Source of the DNA: Gallionella sp.
GTDB taxonomy: Bacteria; Pseudomonadota; Gammaproteobacteria; Burkholderiales; Gallionellaceae
NCBI GenBank assembly: GCA_028688275.1
Contig: JAQTYN010000020.1
Span: forward strand, 1 to 56,575
DNA: 56,575 bases
Direction: 5' to 3'
Shown: positions 7,145-16,405 of the stretch, in pieces
How positions within the stretch are numbered: position 1 is the stretch's first letter
Layout: the number at the start of each line of letters is the position of its first letter
Program-made: the position numbers and the translations under genes
Notes under the pieces: model-generated
Database searches by the model: none
Told to the model about the DNA's origin: nothing
Seen by the model: the letters and a program-made list of their open reading frames with translations, nothing else

Positions 7145-9745
7145 ATGGCGCAGATTGACGGCAACGGCAATATCTCGGTACACATCGACGGCGACGATAA
7201 TCACGTCGCCATTGGTTTGTTGCCCAAGTTGGAAATCACTTGCTATCACTCACGGCGCAAGCGCAACAGCGAACTGGATAAGTTATCGCCCTACAGTCGA
7301 TATTCGCCGTTATTGGGGCGGGCGGCGGAGTTGGCGAGTTTGCAGGCTTTTTTGCAGGACGAGCGTCCGCTGTTGTGTCGGGTGTTAATCGGCGGGGGCG
7401 GTAGCGGCAAAACCCGCCTCGCGCTGGAATTGTGCGAACAGGCGAGTGGCTGGCAAGCGGGTTTTGTCACACACAAAGAGTTGGCGCGCTTTATGGCGTT
7501 GCAAAATCTCAGTGCTTGGGGATGGCAAAAGCCCACTTTGCTGGTCATCGACTACGCCGCCGCGCAAGCCCCACTACTCGCCACACTGTTGCAGGAACTC
7601 GCTGACCGCACCCACTATCCCCACCCGCTACGCATTTTGCTGTTGGAGCGTCATGCCTCCACGGAATCAGGTTGGTGGCAACAGGTTTTTGCGTCTGGCG
7701 GTTATGCTGCCAGTAGCAAACTTGCCTTGCTTGACCCGCCCGAACCCGTATCCCTCGCGCCCTTGTATCAAGTCGAGGATAGGCTGGCACTGTTGGCGGC
7801 GATGTTGGCAGGCTGTCCCGTCAAGGATTTTTTAGCACACGCTGATTTTCAGGCGCAACTGAAGTCGCTGTCATGGGGCGGTGATCCGCTGTATTTGATG
7901 ATGGCGGCACTGGGGATGCGCCAGCACGGCGCGCAAGTCTTGACCCTGAACCGCACGGATTTAGCGGATTTGATTGCGAGCCATGAAGAAAACCGTCTCG
8001 TCCAACTGGCACACCACTTAGGCGACACGTGCTTGTTGTTGCATCTGGTGGCGTGCGTCACGTTGATGCAAGGCATGGATTACGCCGATTTTCTCGACTT
8101 CGCGGCGATGGAAAAACAAGCACTGGGTCGTTCACACAGCGGCGGCGATGCGGCTCAGCTGGCGGAGCTTTTGCAAGCCGCCCTGCCGCGTGAGGATGGC
8201 GGCATTGCCCCGCTGCTGCCCGATTTAATTGGCGAAGCGTGGTTGTTGCGCACTTGGAAAAACACGCACGACCACGCCGCCATCTTGCGTGCCTACCAGC
8301 GTCATCCGCAACGGGTTGTGCCCAGCCTGATTCGTTGCGCGCAAGACTTTTACCCGCAGAAAACCACCCCGCTTAACTGGCTGCAAGCCGTGTTGCAAAG
8401 CATTCAACACGATGCTGACGCGTTGAACGATTTGTATACCAATTTGTATCAGGATAGCGTGTCTTTGCGAGATTTTAATTTGCAGCACGCGCAATGCTTG
8501 GTGGCGTTGCCTCAGCAAGCACCTGATGTACAAGCTGCCCGACATAGCAACTTGTCAGTGGCCTTTGCCAAAATGGGGCAGCTCGAAGCAGCACTGCCAG
8601 TGGCACAAAAGGCTGCGGACTTGTATCGCCAACTTGTTGAGGAATCTCCCGATGTGTTCCAACCAAATTTAGCCAGATCGCTTAGCGGCCTCGCAAACAT
8701 TCTCGGAGAACTAGGTCATCGCGAAGATGCACTACAAGCGGCACAAGCTGCGACAGACTTATCTCGTCAACTGGCGGAGCAACGCCCAGATTTGTTTCAA
8801 GCAGATTTAGCAACCTTACTCAACAACCTCGCCGCCAAGTTCAGCTCACTCGGTGAGCGCGAAGCAGCATTGCAAGCTGCACAGGAGTCTGTTCAGATTC
8901 GTCGCCAACTAGCTATCCAAAACTCCGATGTGTTTTTGCCGAGCTTGGCCAATTCTCTCATTAACATTAGCACCATGTTCGGTAAACTGGGGCAACTCGA
9001 AGCCGCATTGTCAGCAGCACAGGAGTCCACAGACTTGTATCGCCAATTGACGGCGCACCGCCCTGATGTGTATCTGCCAAATTTAGGAGTGTCACTCAAT
9101 AATCTCACCAAAATGCTTGGTGCGCAGAGACAGCATGGAGCGGCTTTGTCTTTGGCAAAGGAGGCGACAAACTTGAATCGCCAACTGGCGATTCAACACC
9201 CTGAAGTATTTCGGTCTTATTTAGCTTCATCACTCAACAACCTTGCCAGCAGCCTTCGTAGACAAGGGCAGAGCGAAGCGGGATTGGCAGCGGCACAGGA
9301 AGCAGCAGACTTGTATCGTCAACTGATGGCGAAACGTCCCGATGTATATCAGTCAGATTTAGCAATGTCACTCAAGGGACTCGCCATCTTGCTCCGCGAA
9401 CTGGGACTGTACGAAGTGGCATTGCAAGCGGTACAAGAGGCGGTAGACTTGTATTGCCAACTGGCGGCGCATCGCCCCGATGTATTTCAAGTGGAGTTAG
9501 CTAAAGCTTTGATCGTGTTGGCACTGTGCACGGCAGAAAATGGTGAGGCCGTTGTGGCGCAGCAACGGGCACACGAGGCGGTCAGCGCGTTGCGAGCCGA
9601 TTTTTTGCGTCGTCCTGTTGTGTTTTTAGGGTTCATGGGGGCGATGTTGCAGGATTATTTACGCTTATGCCAAGCAGCGGAACAAACACCCGACATGGCA
9701 TTGCTAACCCCGTTGTTGCCCTATTTTTCTAACCCAGAGGAATGA
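7145..9745 (+). CDS. STAND-type P-loop NTPase with C-terminal TPR-like repeats
   Basis: 866 residues. Residues 5-24 form a short Gly/Asn-rich motif (GNGNISVHIDGDDNHVAIG). A P-loop domain follows, with Walker A GGGGSGKTR at about 83-91 and Walker B TLLVIDYAAAQ at about 131-141. Then comes a helical region and, from about 480 to 850, seven to eight repeats of 46 residues with the consensus EAALxAAQEAxDLYRQLAxxRPDVFQxxLAxSLNNLAxxLxxLG. This is the NTPase-plus-TPR layout of STAND signal-transduction ATPases, many of which act in antiphage or other conflict systems. The TPR part would sense and the N-terminal motif would link to a partner. Function here is inferred. The gene ends in a 4-base ATGA overlap with the next, so the two are translationally coupled. 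GGAG precedes the ATG. Confidence 0.8.
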   Translation: MAQIDGNGNISVHIDGDDNHVAIGLLPKLEITCYHSRRKRNSELDKLSPYSRYSPLLGRAAELASLQAFLQDERPLLCRVLIGGGGSGKTRLALELCEQASGWQAGFVTHKELARFMALQNLSAWGWQKPTLLVIDYAAAQAPLLATLLQELADRTHYPHPLRILLLERHASTESGWWQQVFASGGYAASSKLALLDPPEPVSLAPLYQVEDRLALLAAMLAGCPVKDFLAHADFQAQLKSLSWGGDPLYLMMAALGMRQHGAQVLTLNRTDLADLIASHEENRLVQLAHHLGDTCLLLHLVACVTLMQGMDYADFLDFAAMEKQALGRSHSGGDAAQLAELLQAALPREDGGIAPLLPDLIGEAWLLRTWKNTHDHAAILRAYQRHPQRVVPSLIRCAQDFYPQKTTPLNWLQAVLQSIQHDADALNDLYTNLYQDSVSLRDFNLQHAQCLVALPQQAPDVQAARHSNLSVAFAKMGQLEAALPVAQKAADLYRQLVEESPDVFQPNLARSLSGLANILGELGHREDALQAAQAATDLSRQLAEQRPDLFQADLATLLNNLAAKFSSLGEREAALQAAQESVQIRRQLAIQNSDVFLPSLANSLINISTMFGKLGQLEAALSAAQESTDLYRQLTAHRPDVYLPNLGVSLNNLTKMLGAQRQHGAALSLAKEATNLNRQLAIQHPEVFRSYLASSLNNLASSLRRQGQSEAGLAAAQEAADLYRQLMAKRPDVYQSDLAMSLKGLAILLRELGLYEVALQAVQEAVDLYCQLAAHRPDVFQVELAKALIVLALCTAENGEAVVAQQRAHEAVSALRADFLRRPVVFLGFMGAMLQDYLRLCQAAEQTPDMALLTPLLPYFSNPEE

Positions 9746-10113
9746 TGATGTTTGATCCTATAAGTTTGGCCGCCACCACCGTGGCAGTATTAGTCCCTTT
9801 GTTGCAAAAGGCTGTGGAAAAAGGCGCGGAAAAGTTGGGTGAATCCACGGCGGGTAGTTTGTTTGAGCAATTGAAAAAACGTTTGCGCCACGAGGGCGCG
9901 CAAGAAGCCTTGACCGACTTGAGCCAGCAACCCGATGATGCGGATAATCAAGCCGCCCTGCGCAAACAACTCGGCAAAGCCCTCGCCGCCGACCCAGAAC
10001 TGGCGCAAGCCCTGCAAAGCTGGCTACCTTCCGCCGCCAGTCTGAATATTCAAGGCGACCATAACAAAGTCGCGCAAGTCAGCGGTCAGGGTAATGCAGT
10101 GCAGATTAGTTAA
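9742..10113 (+). CDS. Small protein coupled to the STAND NTPase, sharing its GNGN/GDxN motif
   Basis: 123 residues from the first of three consecutive ATG codons (9742, 9745, 9748). The GAGG site at 9737-9740 best fits the third, giving 121 residues. The N-terminal 50 residues (FDPISLAATTVAVLVPLLQK, then AVEKGAEKLGE) are helical and partly hydrophobic, suggesting a membrane-interacting or coiled helix. The middle is charged and helical. The last 22 residues (NIQGDHNKVAQVSGQGNAVQ, then IS) repeat the GxxN...V pattern found at the extreme N-terminus of the upstream NTPase. The shared motif suggests that the two proteins bind each other through like-with-like beta elements, with this one as possible effector or adaptor. 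No known toxin motif is visible. Confidence 0.7.
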   Translation: MMMFDPISLAATTVAVLVPLLQKAVEKGAEKLGESTAGSLFEQLKKRLRHEGAQEALTDLSQQPDDADNQAALRKQLGKALAADPELAQALQSWLPSAASLNIQGDHNKVAQVSGQGNAVQIS

Positions 10114-10128
10114 TGTGGCACTGATGTA

Positions 10129-10222
10129 ATCCGCTCGTGGTGAGCTTGTCGAACCATGGGCGGATGCGTTATGGAGCAATCAGTCGCTTGCAAAAGCCCT
10201 TCGACAAGCTCAGGGCGAACGG
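10129..10222. repeat. Two units of the GAGCTTGTCGAA palindromic repeat family
   Basis: Unit 1 (10129-10165) has arms ATCCGCTCGTGG and CCATGGGCGGAT around TGAGCTTGTCGAA. Unit 2 (about 10196-10222) is in the opposite orientation (CCCTTCGACAAGCTCAGGGC). Pairs of inverted units recur at 26599-26724, 35469-35592 and 42707-42791, with a single unit at 19537-19585. The rest of 10114-10334 shows no gene. Confidence 0.75.
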
Positions 10223-10334
10223 TGTTGAATCCACGCTTCCCTAACCAGCCGTTGTTTCGATTTCGTCATTCCTGCGGCGGGGGAACACAACAAGCATTTT
10301 TACGAATAACTCTTTCATTACCAAGGAGCGCATC

Positions 10335-10499
10335 ATGCAGCTTATGAAGCAAAAAATAGGATGTCTCAGTATGTTCGCTTGTGATGAGCTACCCGTGCAG
10401 CAACGTTATCAACTAGCCGTTTGGGATGCAGTGCAGAAGATGTCAAGCGTAAAGGCTCAGATTTTATGTTCGATTGATTCCGTCAAACCACCGCTATGA
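10335..10499 (+). CDS. Small ORF (54 aa) coupled to the downstream permease
   Basis: The ATG at 10335 follows an AAGGAG site at 10323-10328 with ideal spacing. The ORF (MQLMKQKIGCLSMFACDELP, then VQQRYQLAVWDAVQKM and on to KPPL) ends in TGA at 10497-10499, overlapping the ATG of the permease gene by four bases (ATGA). It has no signal peptide or membrane segment, has three cysteines (residues 10, 16 and 45), and I do not recognise it. The good ribosome-binding site and the overlap argue that it is translated, either as a real small protein or as a leader that feeds ribosomes to the permease start. It could also be the remnant of a longer gene. Confidence 0.45.
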   Translation: MQLMKQKIGCLSMFACDELPVQQRYQLAVWDAVQKMSSVKAQILCSIDSVKPPL

Positions 10500-11704
10500 A
10501 ACTCCTCGACATTCTTAATTTTGCCCTCACCAGCTTACGCGGGAGTCGGGCGCGGACGTTGCTGATGATTTTGGCAATGTCCATCGGCGTGGCTTCCGTG
10601 GTGATTTTGACGGGCTTGGGGGACGGGGCTCGGCGGTATGTCATCAACCAATTTTCATCCTTGGGCACGAATTTGGTGATCGTTTTTCCAGGGCGCAGCG
10701 AAACAGCGGGTATCGGGCCTGGCATGTTGTTAGGACAGATTCCGCGTGAACTGAGCTTGGACGATGCACAAGCCTTGTTGCGCAGCCGTCATATACGCCG
10801 CATCGCACCGTTGACCATAGGCTCCTCGGAAATTTCACAAGGTTCGCGCAACCGCGAAGTCATTGTGCTAGGTTCAACAGCGGAATTGTTGGACGTGCGG
10901 CAAATGAGTTTGGGGCAAGGACGGTTTTTGCCTGCGGGGGATATACACGGCAGCGAGTCGGTGTGCGTGTTAGGGGCGAAAATAAAACGCGAATTGTTTG
11001 GCGCGCAACCCGCCGTCGGGGCTTCAGTGAGATTGGGCGACCGCCGCTACCGCGTGGTGGGCGTGATGTCTAGCCAGGGCGAGTCTATGGGCTTTAACAC
11101 CGACGAGCTCGTCATTATCCCCGTGGCTTCCGCACATATTTTGTTTAACACCAGCGGGCTGTTGCGGATTTTGATCGAAGCCAAAAGTCGCGATGCGGTG
11201 CTGCCTGCCAAGCGTGAAGCGGAAACGATCTTGGTCGAACGGCACAACGGCGAACGCGATGTGACGGTGATTACCCAAGATGCGGTACTCGTCACCTTTG
11301 ATCGCATTTTGCATGCGCTGACTTTGGCGGTGGGGGGGATTGCCGCGATTAGCCTCGCCGTGGCGGGTATTTTGATTATGAATGTGATGTTGATTGCCGT
11401 ATCGCAACGGGTGAAAGAAATCGGTTTGCTCAAAGCACTGGGTTCACCCGCCAGCCAAATTCGCAATTTATTCTTCGCTGAAGCCATTTTGCTGTCCAGC
11501 ATCGGCAGCGTCATGGGCTTAATCATCGGGCAAATTGGCATTTTCATCATCGGGCAAATCTACCCTGCCCTACCCATCTCCGCCCCGTGGTGGGCAATTT
11601 TCGCCGCACTGGGCACGTCACTCGGCACAGGTATTTTATTCAGCGTGTGGCCAGCAAAAAGCGCAGCACGGTTAGACCCCGTGCGCGCTTTAGCGGGTAG
11701 GTAA
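10496..11704 (+). CDS. MacB/FtsX-family ABC transporter permease (orphan)
   Basis: 402 residues. An N-terminal membrane helix (LLMILAMSIGVASVVILTG) is followed by a large periplasmic MacB_PCD-type domain (about 45-250) and three C-terminal helices (about 275-390: ALTLAVGGIAAISLAVAGIL; FFAEAILLSSIGSVMGLIIG; WWAIFAALGTSLGTGILFSV). VSQRVKEIGLLKALGSPASQIRNLFFAEA is the typical coupling region of FtsX permeases. Such proteins work with a LolD/MacB-like ATPase, often with a MacA-type adaptor, in mechanotransmission or export of peptides, lipoproteins or antibiotics. No ATPase or adaptor gene lies next to it, so the partners must be elsewhere. Its start overlaps the small ORF upstream. Confidence 0.85.
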   Translation: MKLLDILNFALTSLRGSRARTLLMILAMSIGVASVVILTGLGDGARRYVINQFSSLGTNLVIVFPGRSETAGIGPGMLLGQIPRELSLDDAQALLRSRHIRRIAPLTIGSSEISQGSRNREVIVLGSTAELLDVRQMSLGQGRFLPAGDIHGSESVCVLGAKIKRELFGAQPAVGASVRLGDRRYRVVGVMSSQGESMGFNTDELVIIPVASAHILFNTSGLLRILIEAKSRDAVLPAKREAETILVERHNGERDVTVITQDAVLVTFDRILHALTLAVGGIAAISLAVAGILIMNVMLIAVSQRVKEIGLLKALGSPASQIRNLFFAEAILLSSIGSVMGLIIGQIGIFIIGQIYPALPISAPWWAIFAALGTSLGTGILFSVWPAKSAARLDPVRALAGR

Positions 11705-11738
11705 GGTGTTACGTGTGTTGAGTCGCTAGTCATTGAAT

Positions 11739-13004
11739 TTAATCAGAATCTTCCTCTTTCAACCACAATTGATGCGTGTCGATTAAGAGTCGATAGCGAG
11801 CTTCATTGGCATCTAGTTGAGTCGTGTACTCTACCAAAGTGGATTCCAAAGCGATGCGTCTCGCGGTCAGGCTGTCGGATAAACTGCTTTCACCCACGTT
11901 ATACGCTTTGGTCACTAATTCGGCGTTGTTGCGGATCTCGGTGGCGGCTGAACGCGCTTGTTGCCAAGTGCTGAAAGTGCGTACTGCTTGCGTGTGGGCG
12001 GCATACACATCCGCTTCCAAACGACGTTGCACAAAGGATTCCTGATTCGCTGCCATCACCGCTTGTTGCGCCATGGCATCGGCAGTTGCACTGCGCAAAC
12101 CAAACGATAAAGGAACACTGACATACATACTTAGCACCTTTTCATTGCCGCCCATATCGCTTGCCACACGCACCCCGACCGTGGGGTCAGGCACAACATC
12201 CGCCCGACTACGCTGTGCTAAGAGTTGTTGCAACTGCGTTTCCGCATGCACAATCGCCAACTCCTTGTTATGGTTAAATATCTTATCTTTCCAAAATGCA
12301 AAATTTTGCGTGATCGGCATAGGCGAGGCGGGTTGGATGGTATCGGGAAACTGTATGCCTGCAAATTGCCGCCGTACATCATTTTCAGCCAATTGCACCC
12401 GCATCTGCGCTTGTTGCCAAGACACATTGGCTTGCGCCACCGCCGCATTCATCTGATTCAACTCCAGTTTAGGTGCGTCGCCACGTTGCACGCGCTTTTC
12501 GGTCATCGCCACTTGTTGATTTAGGATGTTCACTTGCTGCTGCCACAGTTGCGCAGTAGCTTGTTCACGTTGCACCACAAACCACATACGTAACAACACT
12601 CTCGCCGCTTCATGCTGCGCATCATCCAATGCAAAATTTGCCTTGGCGACACTGATACGACCAATCTCTTGGTCTATTTCTGCTTTATCAAAGATCCGCA
12701 CAGGGCGTTGCACATCCACATACCATTCACGAAGATTTTCGCGTGGTACGCCAACCGTCCGTTGCCCTGTACCCATATTGAGCAGAAATTCATGTGAACC
12801 ACTATTCCACTTGTGTTGATTCGCCAACTCTTGTTTCAACTGACTGGCGGCATTTAACACCAGCAAATGATTGCTTAACGCATCTTCAATTTGTCGCGGC
12901 AGAGGCAAATCGTCAGCTGCAAAACCATGCTGCGCAGGCAGTACAAGGCTTAACAGTAACAGCACGGATGGGGTACTACGCATTTTGAAAGGAATCGTTT
13001 TCAT
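11739..13004 (-). CDS. TolC-family outer-membrane factor of heavy-metal efflux pump (CzcC-like)
   Basis: 421 residues with a signal peptide (cleaved near HGFAADDLP) and long amphipathic helical stretches with heptads (EREQATAQLWQQQVNILNQQ; RRLEADVYAAHTQAVRTF), as in CzcC/CusC channel proteins. It would form the outer-membrane duct for the RND pump encoded just upstream. It is the last gene of the operon; its ATG overlaps the DUF3240 stop by four bases and has a strong GAGGAG site. Its 3' end converges on the permease gene with only 34 bp between, and no terminator hairpin is visible there. Confidence 0.82.
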   Translation of the reverse strand: MKTIPFKMRSTPSVLLLLSLVLPAQHGFAADDLPLPRQIEDALSNHLLVLNAASQLKQELANQHKWNSGSHEFLLNMGTGQRTVGVPRENLREWYVDVQRPVRIFDKAEIDQEIGRISVAKANFALDDAQHEAARVLLRMWFVVQREQATAQLWQQQVNILNQQVAMTEKRVQRGDAPKLELNQMNAAVAQANVSWQQAQMRVQLAENDVRRQFAGIQFPDTIQPASPMPITQNFAFWKDKIFNHNKELAIVHAETQLQQLLAQRSRADVVPDPTVGVRVASDMGGNEKVLSMYVSVPLSFGLRSATADAMAQQAVMAANQESFVQRRLEADVYAAHTQAVRTFSTWQQARSAATEIRNNAELVTKAYNVGESSLSDSLTARRIALESTLVEYTTQLDANEARYRLLIDTHQLWLKEEDSD

Positions 13005-13324
13005 ACTTGCTCCTCATGAAATCTACCAAATTCCAGCACAGGGGTAATCCAATAGGTAATATGCGGACTCGCTTCCTTCTCTTTTAGCATCACAATTAAG
13101 GCATGCGCATCATCCAAATTCATCACGGCCACAATCTGGATGCGTTGCGAACGCCCCCTAACTTGCTCCATCATGCTGGTTAATTTTTCTCCTTGACTCG
13201 CACCTTCCGTGTGGGTCAGGGTAAAGCCATGCACCCATTCAGGATGCTCCAATAGGCTATCCACCAAGCGTTCGATAATCGAACGGTGGCACACAATATG
13301 AACACAACAATTCATCGCTTTCAT
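13001..13324 (-). CDS. DUF3240-family small protein in the metal-efflux operon
   Basis: 107 residues (MKAMNCCVHIVCHRSIIERL and on to VLEFGRFHEEQV). Size, context and the CVHIVCHRSIIERLVDSLLE to VLEFGRFH pattern fit DUF3240, a PII-like ferredoxin-fold family usually encoded between CzcA- and CzcC-like genes. A cytoplasmic regulatory or metal-sensing role has been assumed for such proteins. The CC at positions 6-7 and the His residues could bind metal, but this is inference. Its ATG follows the RND stop codon directly (TAA then ATG) and uses an AAGGAAG site inside the end of the RND gene, so translation is coupled on both sides. Confidence 0.72.
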   Translation of the reverse strand: MKAMNCCVHIVCHRSIIERLVDSLLEHPEWVHGFTLTHTEGASQGEKLTSMMEQVRGRSQRIQIVAVMNLDDAHALIVMLKEKEASPHITYWITPVLEFGRFHEEQV

Positions 13325-16300
13325 TTAACTTCCTTTTACAGGTTGAATACCGAAGCGTCGATACAAAATAGGTAGGACAAACAAGGTCAGCAAGGTCGAA
13401 CTCATCAGCCCGCCGATCACCACAATGGCCAATGGGCGTTGAATTTCTGAGCCTGGTCCTGTGGCAAATAACACGGGAATTAAGCCCCACGCCGTAATAC
13501 TGGCGGTCATTTGCACGGGACGTAATCGCCGTTTCGCGCCTTCAAACACCACTTGGGTGATGTGCATTCCTTCGGCATAGAGCTGGTTAAAGTAAGACAC
13601 CATCACCACGCCGTTGAGTACCGCAATTCCCAGCAAGGCGATAAAGCCCACCGAAGCGGGCACGGACATATATTCGCCACTCACCCACAAGGCAATCACC
13701 CCGCCAATCAAGGCAAACGGGATATTGGTCAACACCAATGCCGCTTGGCGCATAGAACCAAACGTCGCGAATAACAACAAGAAAATCATCCCAATGGCAA
13801 CGGGAACCACCACGGCCAAGCGTGCAGCCGCACGTTGTTGATTTTCAAATTGACCTCCCCACGTCAGTCTGTATCCCGCAGGCAAGGTAAATTTGCTCTT
13901 GTTCGCCACGGCCGCTTTGGCCTCTTCTACAAAACCAACCAGATCACGATCACGTACATTGCTTTGCACCACCACCATACGTTGACCGTTTTCTCTATCT
14001 ACTTTTACAGGGCCATCCACCCGCTCCAGCTTAGCGACGGCTGATAACGGCACATTTTGCCCATTCGCCAACGGTAAGGTCAAGGCGGCAAATAAAGCGG
14101 GGGAATGCTGCACATCCGCTTCACCTCGCATAATCAGCGGGGTACGTCGTCCGTCTTCGATGACTAGCCCAACTTGCTGACCTTCAATTTGACTACGCAA
14201 AGTGTTGCTGATGTCATCCACCGTCAATCCCAGTCGACCTGCAGCCAAGCGATCTATGACCACGCGAAAGTATTGCACGCCACTGTTTTTGACCGTAAAC
14301 ACATCTTCACTGCCTTTGATCCCTTCCAAAAGCGTCACCATTTTTTCGGCGGTGTCATTTAGTGTGTTGAGGTTGGTACCAAAAATTTTAATGGCAATAT
14401 CACCCCGCGCCCCTGTCAGCATTTCCGATACCCGCATCGCAATGGGTTGCGTAAAGCTATATTCCACGCTCGGAAAATTATCCATCACTTTACGAACTTG
14501 ATCGACCAGCGCGGTTTTATCCTTACTCACCCATTCGTGCTGCGGCTTTAACACCAAAAAGGTATCGGTTTCATTTAAACCCATAGGATCCAAGCCCAAC
14601 TCATCCGCCCCCGCCCGCGCCACGATCGCTTTAATGTCGGGTACGCCTTTGAGGATAGCTTGCTGAATTTTGGTATCAATTTCAGCTGTCTGCAACAAAT
14701 TGACGGAAGGTAATTTGGACACTTGCATAATTAGATCGCCCTCATCCATTTCAGGCATAAAGGTTTTTCCGATCAGTGTGTAAATCCCGCCTGTAATGAG
14801 CAACATCACCAGCGCGATACCAATTACCCAGCGTTCCTTTTCCAACGCGCGTTTCAACAAAGGCTCGTAATACTTCAACGACATGCGCACTAACCAAGGC
14901 TCTTCATGACTAGCCGTTTTGAGCAGAAAGGAAGACATCATGGGCACCACGGTGAGCGACAACAACAAAGATGCCGCCAACGCAAACACGATGGTTAATG
15001 CCACGGGAATAAACAACTTGCCTTCCAATCCTTGCAAGGTCATCAATGGCAAGAAGACGATGATGATAATCACCACGCCCGCAGAAACAGGCACAATGAC
15101 TTCTTTGACCGCACGATAAATCAGATGTAAATGGGGAATATGCGGACGTTTATGCGCCAAATGATTGATGATATTTTCTACCACCACCACGGCACCATCG
15201 ACTAACATCCCAATCGCAATTGCCAGGCCGCCTAAACTCATCAAGTTCGCCGACATGCCAAACTGATTCATCATAATAAAAGTAATCAGCACGGCTAAAG
15301 GCAAGGTCATTGCAACCACGACCGCCGCCCGCCAATTACCTAAAAACAGCACCAACAGCACAACCACAAATAGAATGGCTTCGCCTAATGCCTTAGAAAC
15401 AGTGCCAATGGCGCGTTCTACCAAACTACCGCGATCATAAAATACCTTGGTGATGATCCCTTGCGGCAGTAGAGGGGCAATCTCTTTTAACTTCGCTTGT
15501 ACGCCATCCACCACTTTTTGTGCATTTGCACCGCGCAGCCCCAACACCAGCCCTTCTACCGCTTCACCTTCACCGTTCTTGGTGACGACACCGTAGCGCG
15601 TCAAACTGCCAATGCGCACTTCTGCCACATCACTGACACGTATCGGATTGCCATTAGGACTAGTGACAACGATGTTTCGCACATCTTGTAAGGTTTTGAC
15701 GCTACCTTCCGCCCGTACCAATAAAGTTTCATCGCCGTCGTTAATGCGCCCTGCCCCATCATTGCGATTATTGGCTTCCACCGCCTGTTGCAACATGGCA
15801 AAAGAAATCGATCGTGCCGCCAATGCCGTATGGTCGGGTACGATTTCAAAGCTCCGCGCCAGACCGCCTAAAGAATTCACATCCGCTACCCCAGGCAAGG
15901 AGCGCAAAGCAGGACGTATCACCCAGTCCAATACCGTGCGTCGTTGCTCTAAAGAAATACCCTCCCCTTCCACGGTGAACATAAACATCTCGCCCAATGG
16001 CGTGGTAATCGGTGCCAGTCCACCCGAAATCCCCGCAGGCATATCCCGCAAAGCCGTGTTTAACCGTTCTGCCACTTGCTGCCGTGCCCAATAAATATCC
16101 GTGCCATCATTAAAATCAAGGGTGATATCGGCAATGGCATATTTGGAAATAGAACGCATCACGCGCTGGTTGGGTATGCCCAGCATCTCCAATTCAATCG
16201 GGGTGACGATGCGCATTTCCACTTCCTCAGGGGTCATCCCTGGGGCTTTCATAATCAACTTCACTTGCGTAGAAGATACGTCAGGAAAGGCATCAATCGG

Positions 16301-16405
16301 CAGATCGCGATAGGCAATGACACCCGCCCCGATCACCATCAGCGTCACGACAATGACCAATAGTCGTTGTGACAGCGAAAATTCAACCAGTTTATCCAGC
16401 ATCAT
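13325..16405 (-). CDS. CzcA/CusA-family heavy-metal RND efflux pump
   Basis: 1026 residues, a normal length for HME-RND proteins. Twelve membrane helices are expected: an N-terminal helix at about 10-32, clusters at about 340-540 and 860-1020, with two large periplasmic domains between. Family motifs include DLPIDAFPDVSSTQV near 32. TM4 carries AIGMLVDGAVVVVEN, with the Asp, Gly and Glu pattern of the divalent-metal branches (Zn/Co/Cd type) and not the MGAMVDAAIVMIEN form of the Cu/Ag branch seen in the second pump of this window. Substrate is therefore guessed to be a divalent cation. The start overlaps the adaptor stop by four bases. Confidence 0.9.
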   Translation of the reverse strand: MMLDKLVEFSLSQRLLVIVVTLMVIGAGVIAYRDLPIDAFPDVSSTQVKLIMKAPGMTPEEVEMRIVTPIELEMLGIPNQRVMRSISKYAIADITLDFNDGTDIYWARQQVAERLNTALRDMPAGISGGLAPITTPLGEMFMFTVEGEGISLEQRRTVLDWVIRPALRSLPGVADVNSLGGLARSFEIVPDHTALAARSISFAMLQQAVEANNRNDGAGRINDGDETLLVRAEGSVKTLQDVRNIVVTSPNGNPIRVSDVAEVRIGSLTRYGVVTKNGEGEAVEGLVLGLRGANAQKVVDGVQAKLKEIAPLLPQGIITKVFYDRGSLVERAIGTVSKALGEAILFVVVLLVLFLGNWRAAVVVAMTLPLAVLITFIMMNQFGMSANLMSLGGLAIAIGMLVDGAVVVVENIINHLAHKRPHIPHLHLIYRAVKEVIVPVSAGVVIIIIVFLPLMTLQGLEGKLFIPVALTIVFALAASLLLSLTVVPMMSSFLLKTASHEEPWLVRMSLKYYEPLLKRALEKERWVIGIALVMLLITGGIYTLIGKTFMPEMDEGDLIMQVSKLPSVNLLQTAEIDTKIQQAILKGVPDIKAIVARAGADELGLDPMGLNETDTFLVLKPQHEWVSKDKTALVDQVRKVMDNFPSVEYSFTQPIAMRVSEMLTGARGDIAIKIFGTNLNTLNDTAEKMVTLLEGIKGSEDVFTVKNSGVQYFRVVIDRLAAGRLGLTVDDISNTLRSQIEGQQVGLVIEDGRRTPLIMRGEADVQHSPALFAALTLPLANGQNVPLSAVAKLERVDGPVKVDRENGQRMVVVQSNVRDRDLVGFVEEAKAAVANKSKFTLPAGYRLTWGGQFENQQRAAARLAVVVPVAIGMIFLLLFATFGSMRQAALVLTNIPFALIGGVIALWVSGEYMSVPASVGFIALLGIAVLNGVVMVSYFNQLYAEGMHITQVVFEGAKRRLRPVQMTASITAWGLIPVLFATGPGSEIQRPLAIVVIGGLMSSTLLTLFVLPILYRRFGIQPVKGS

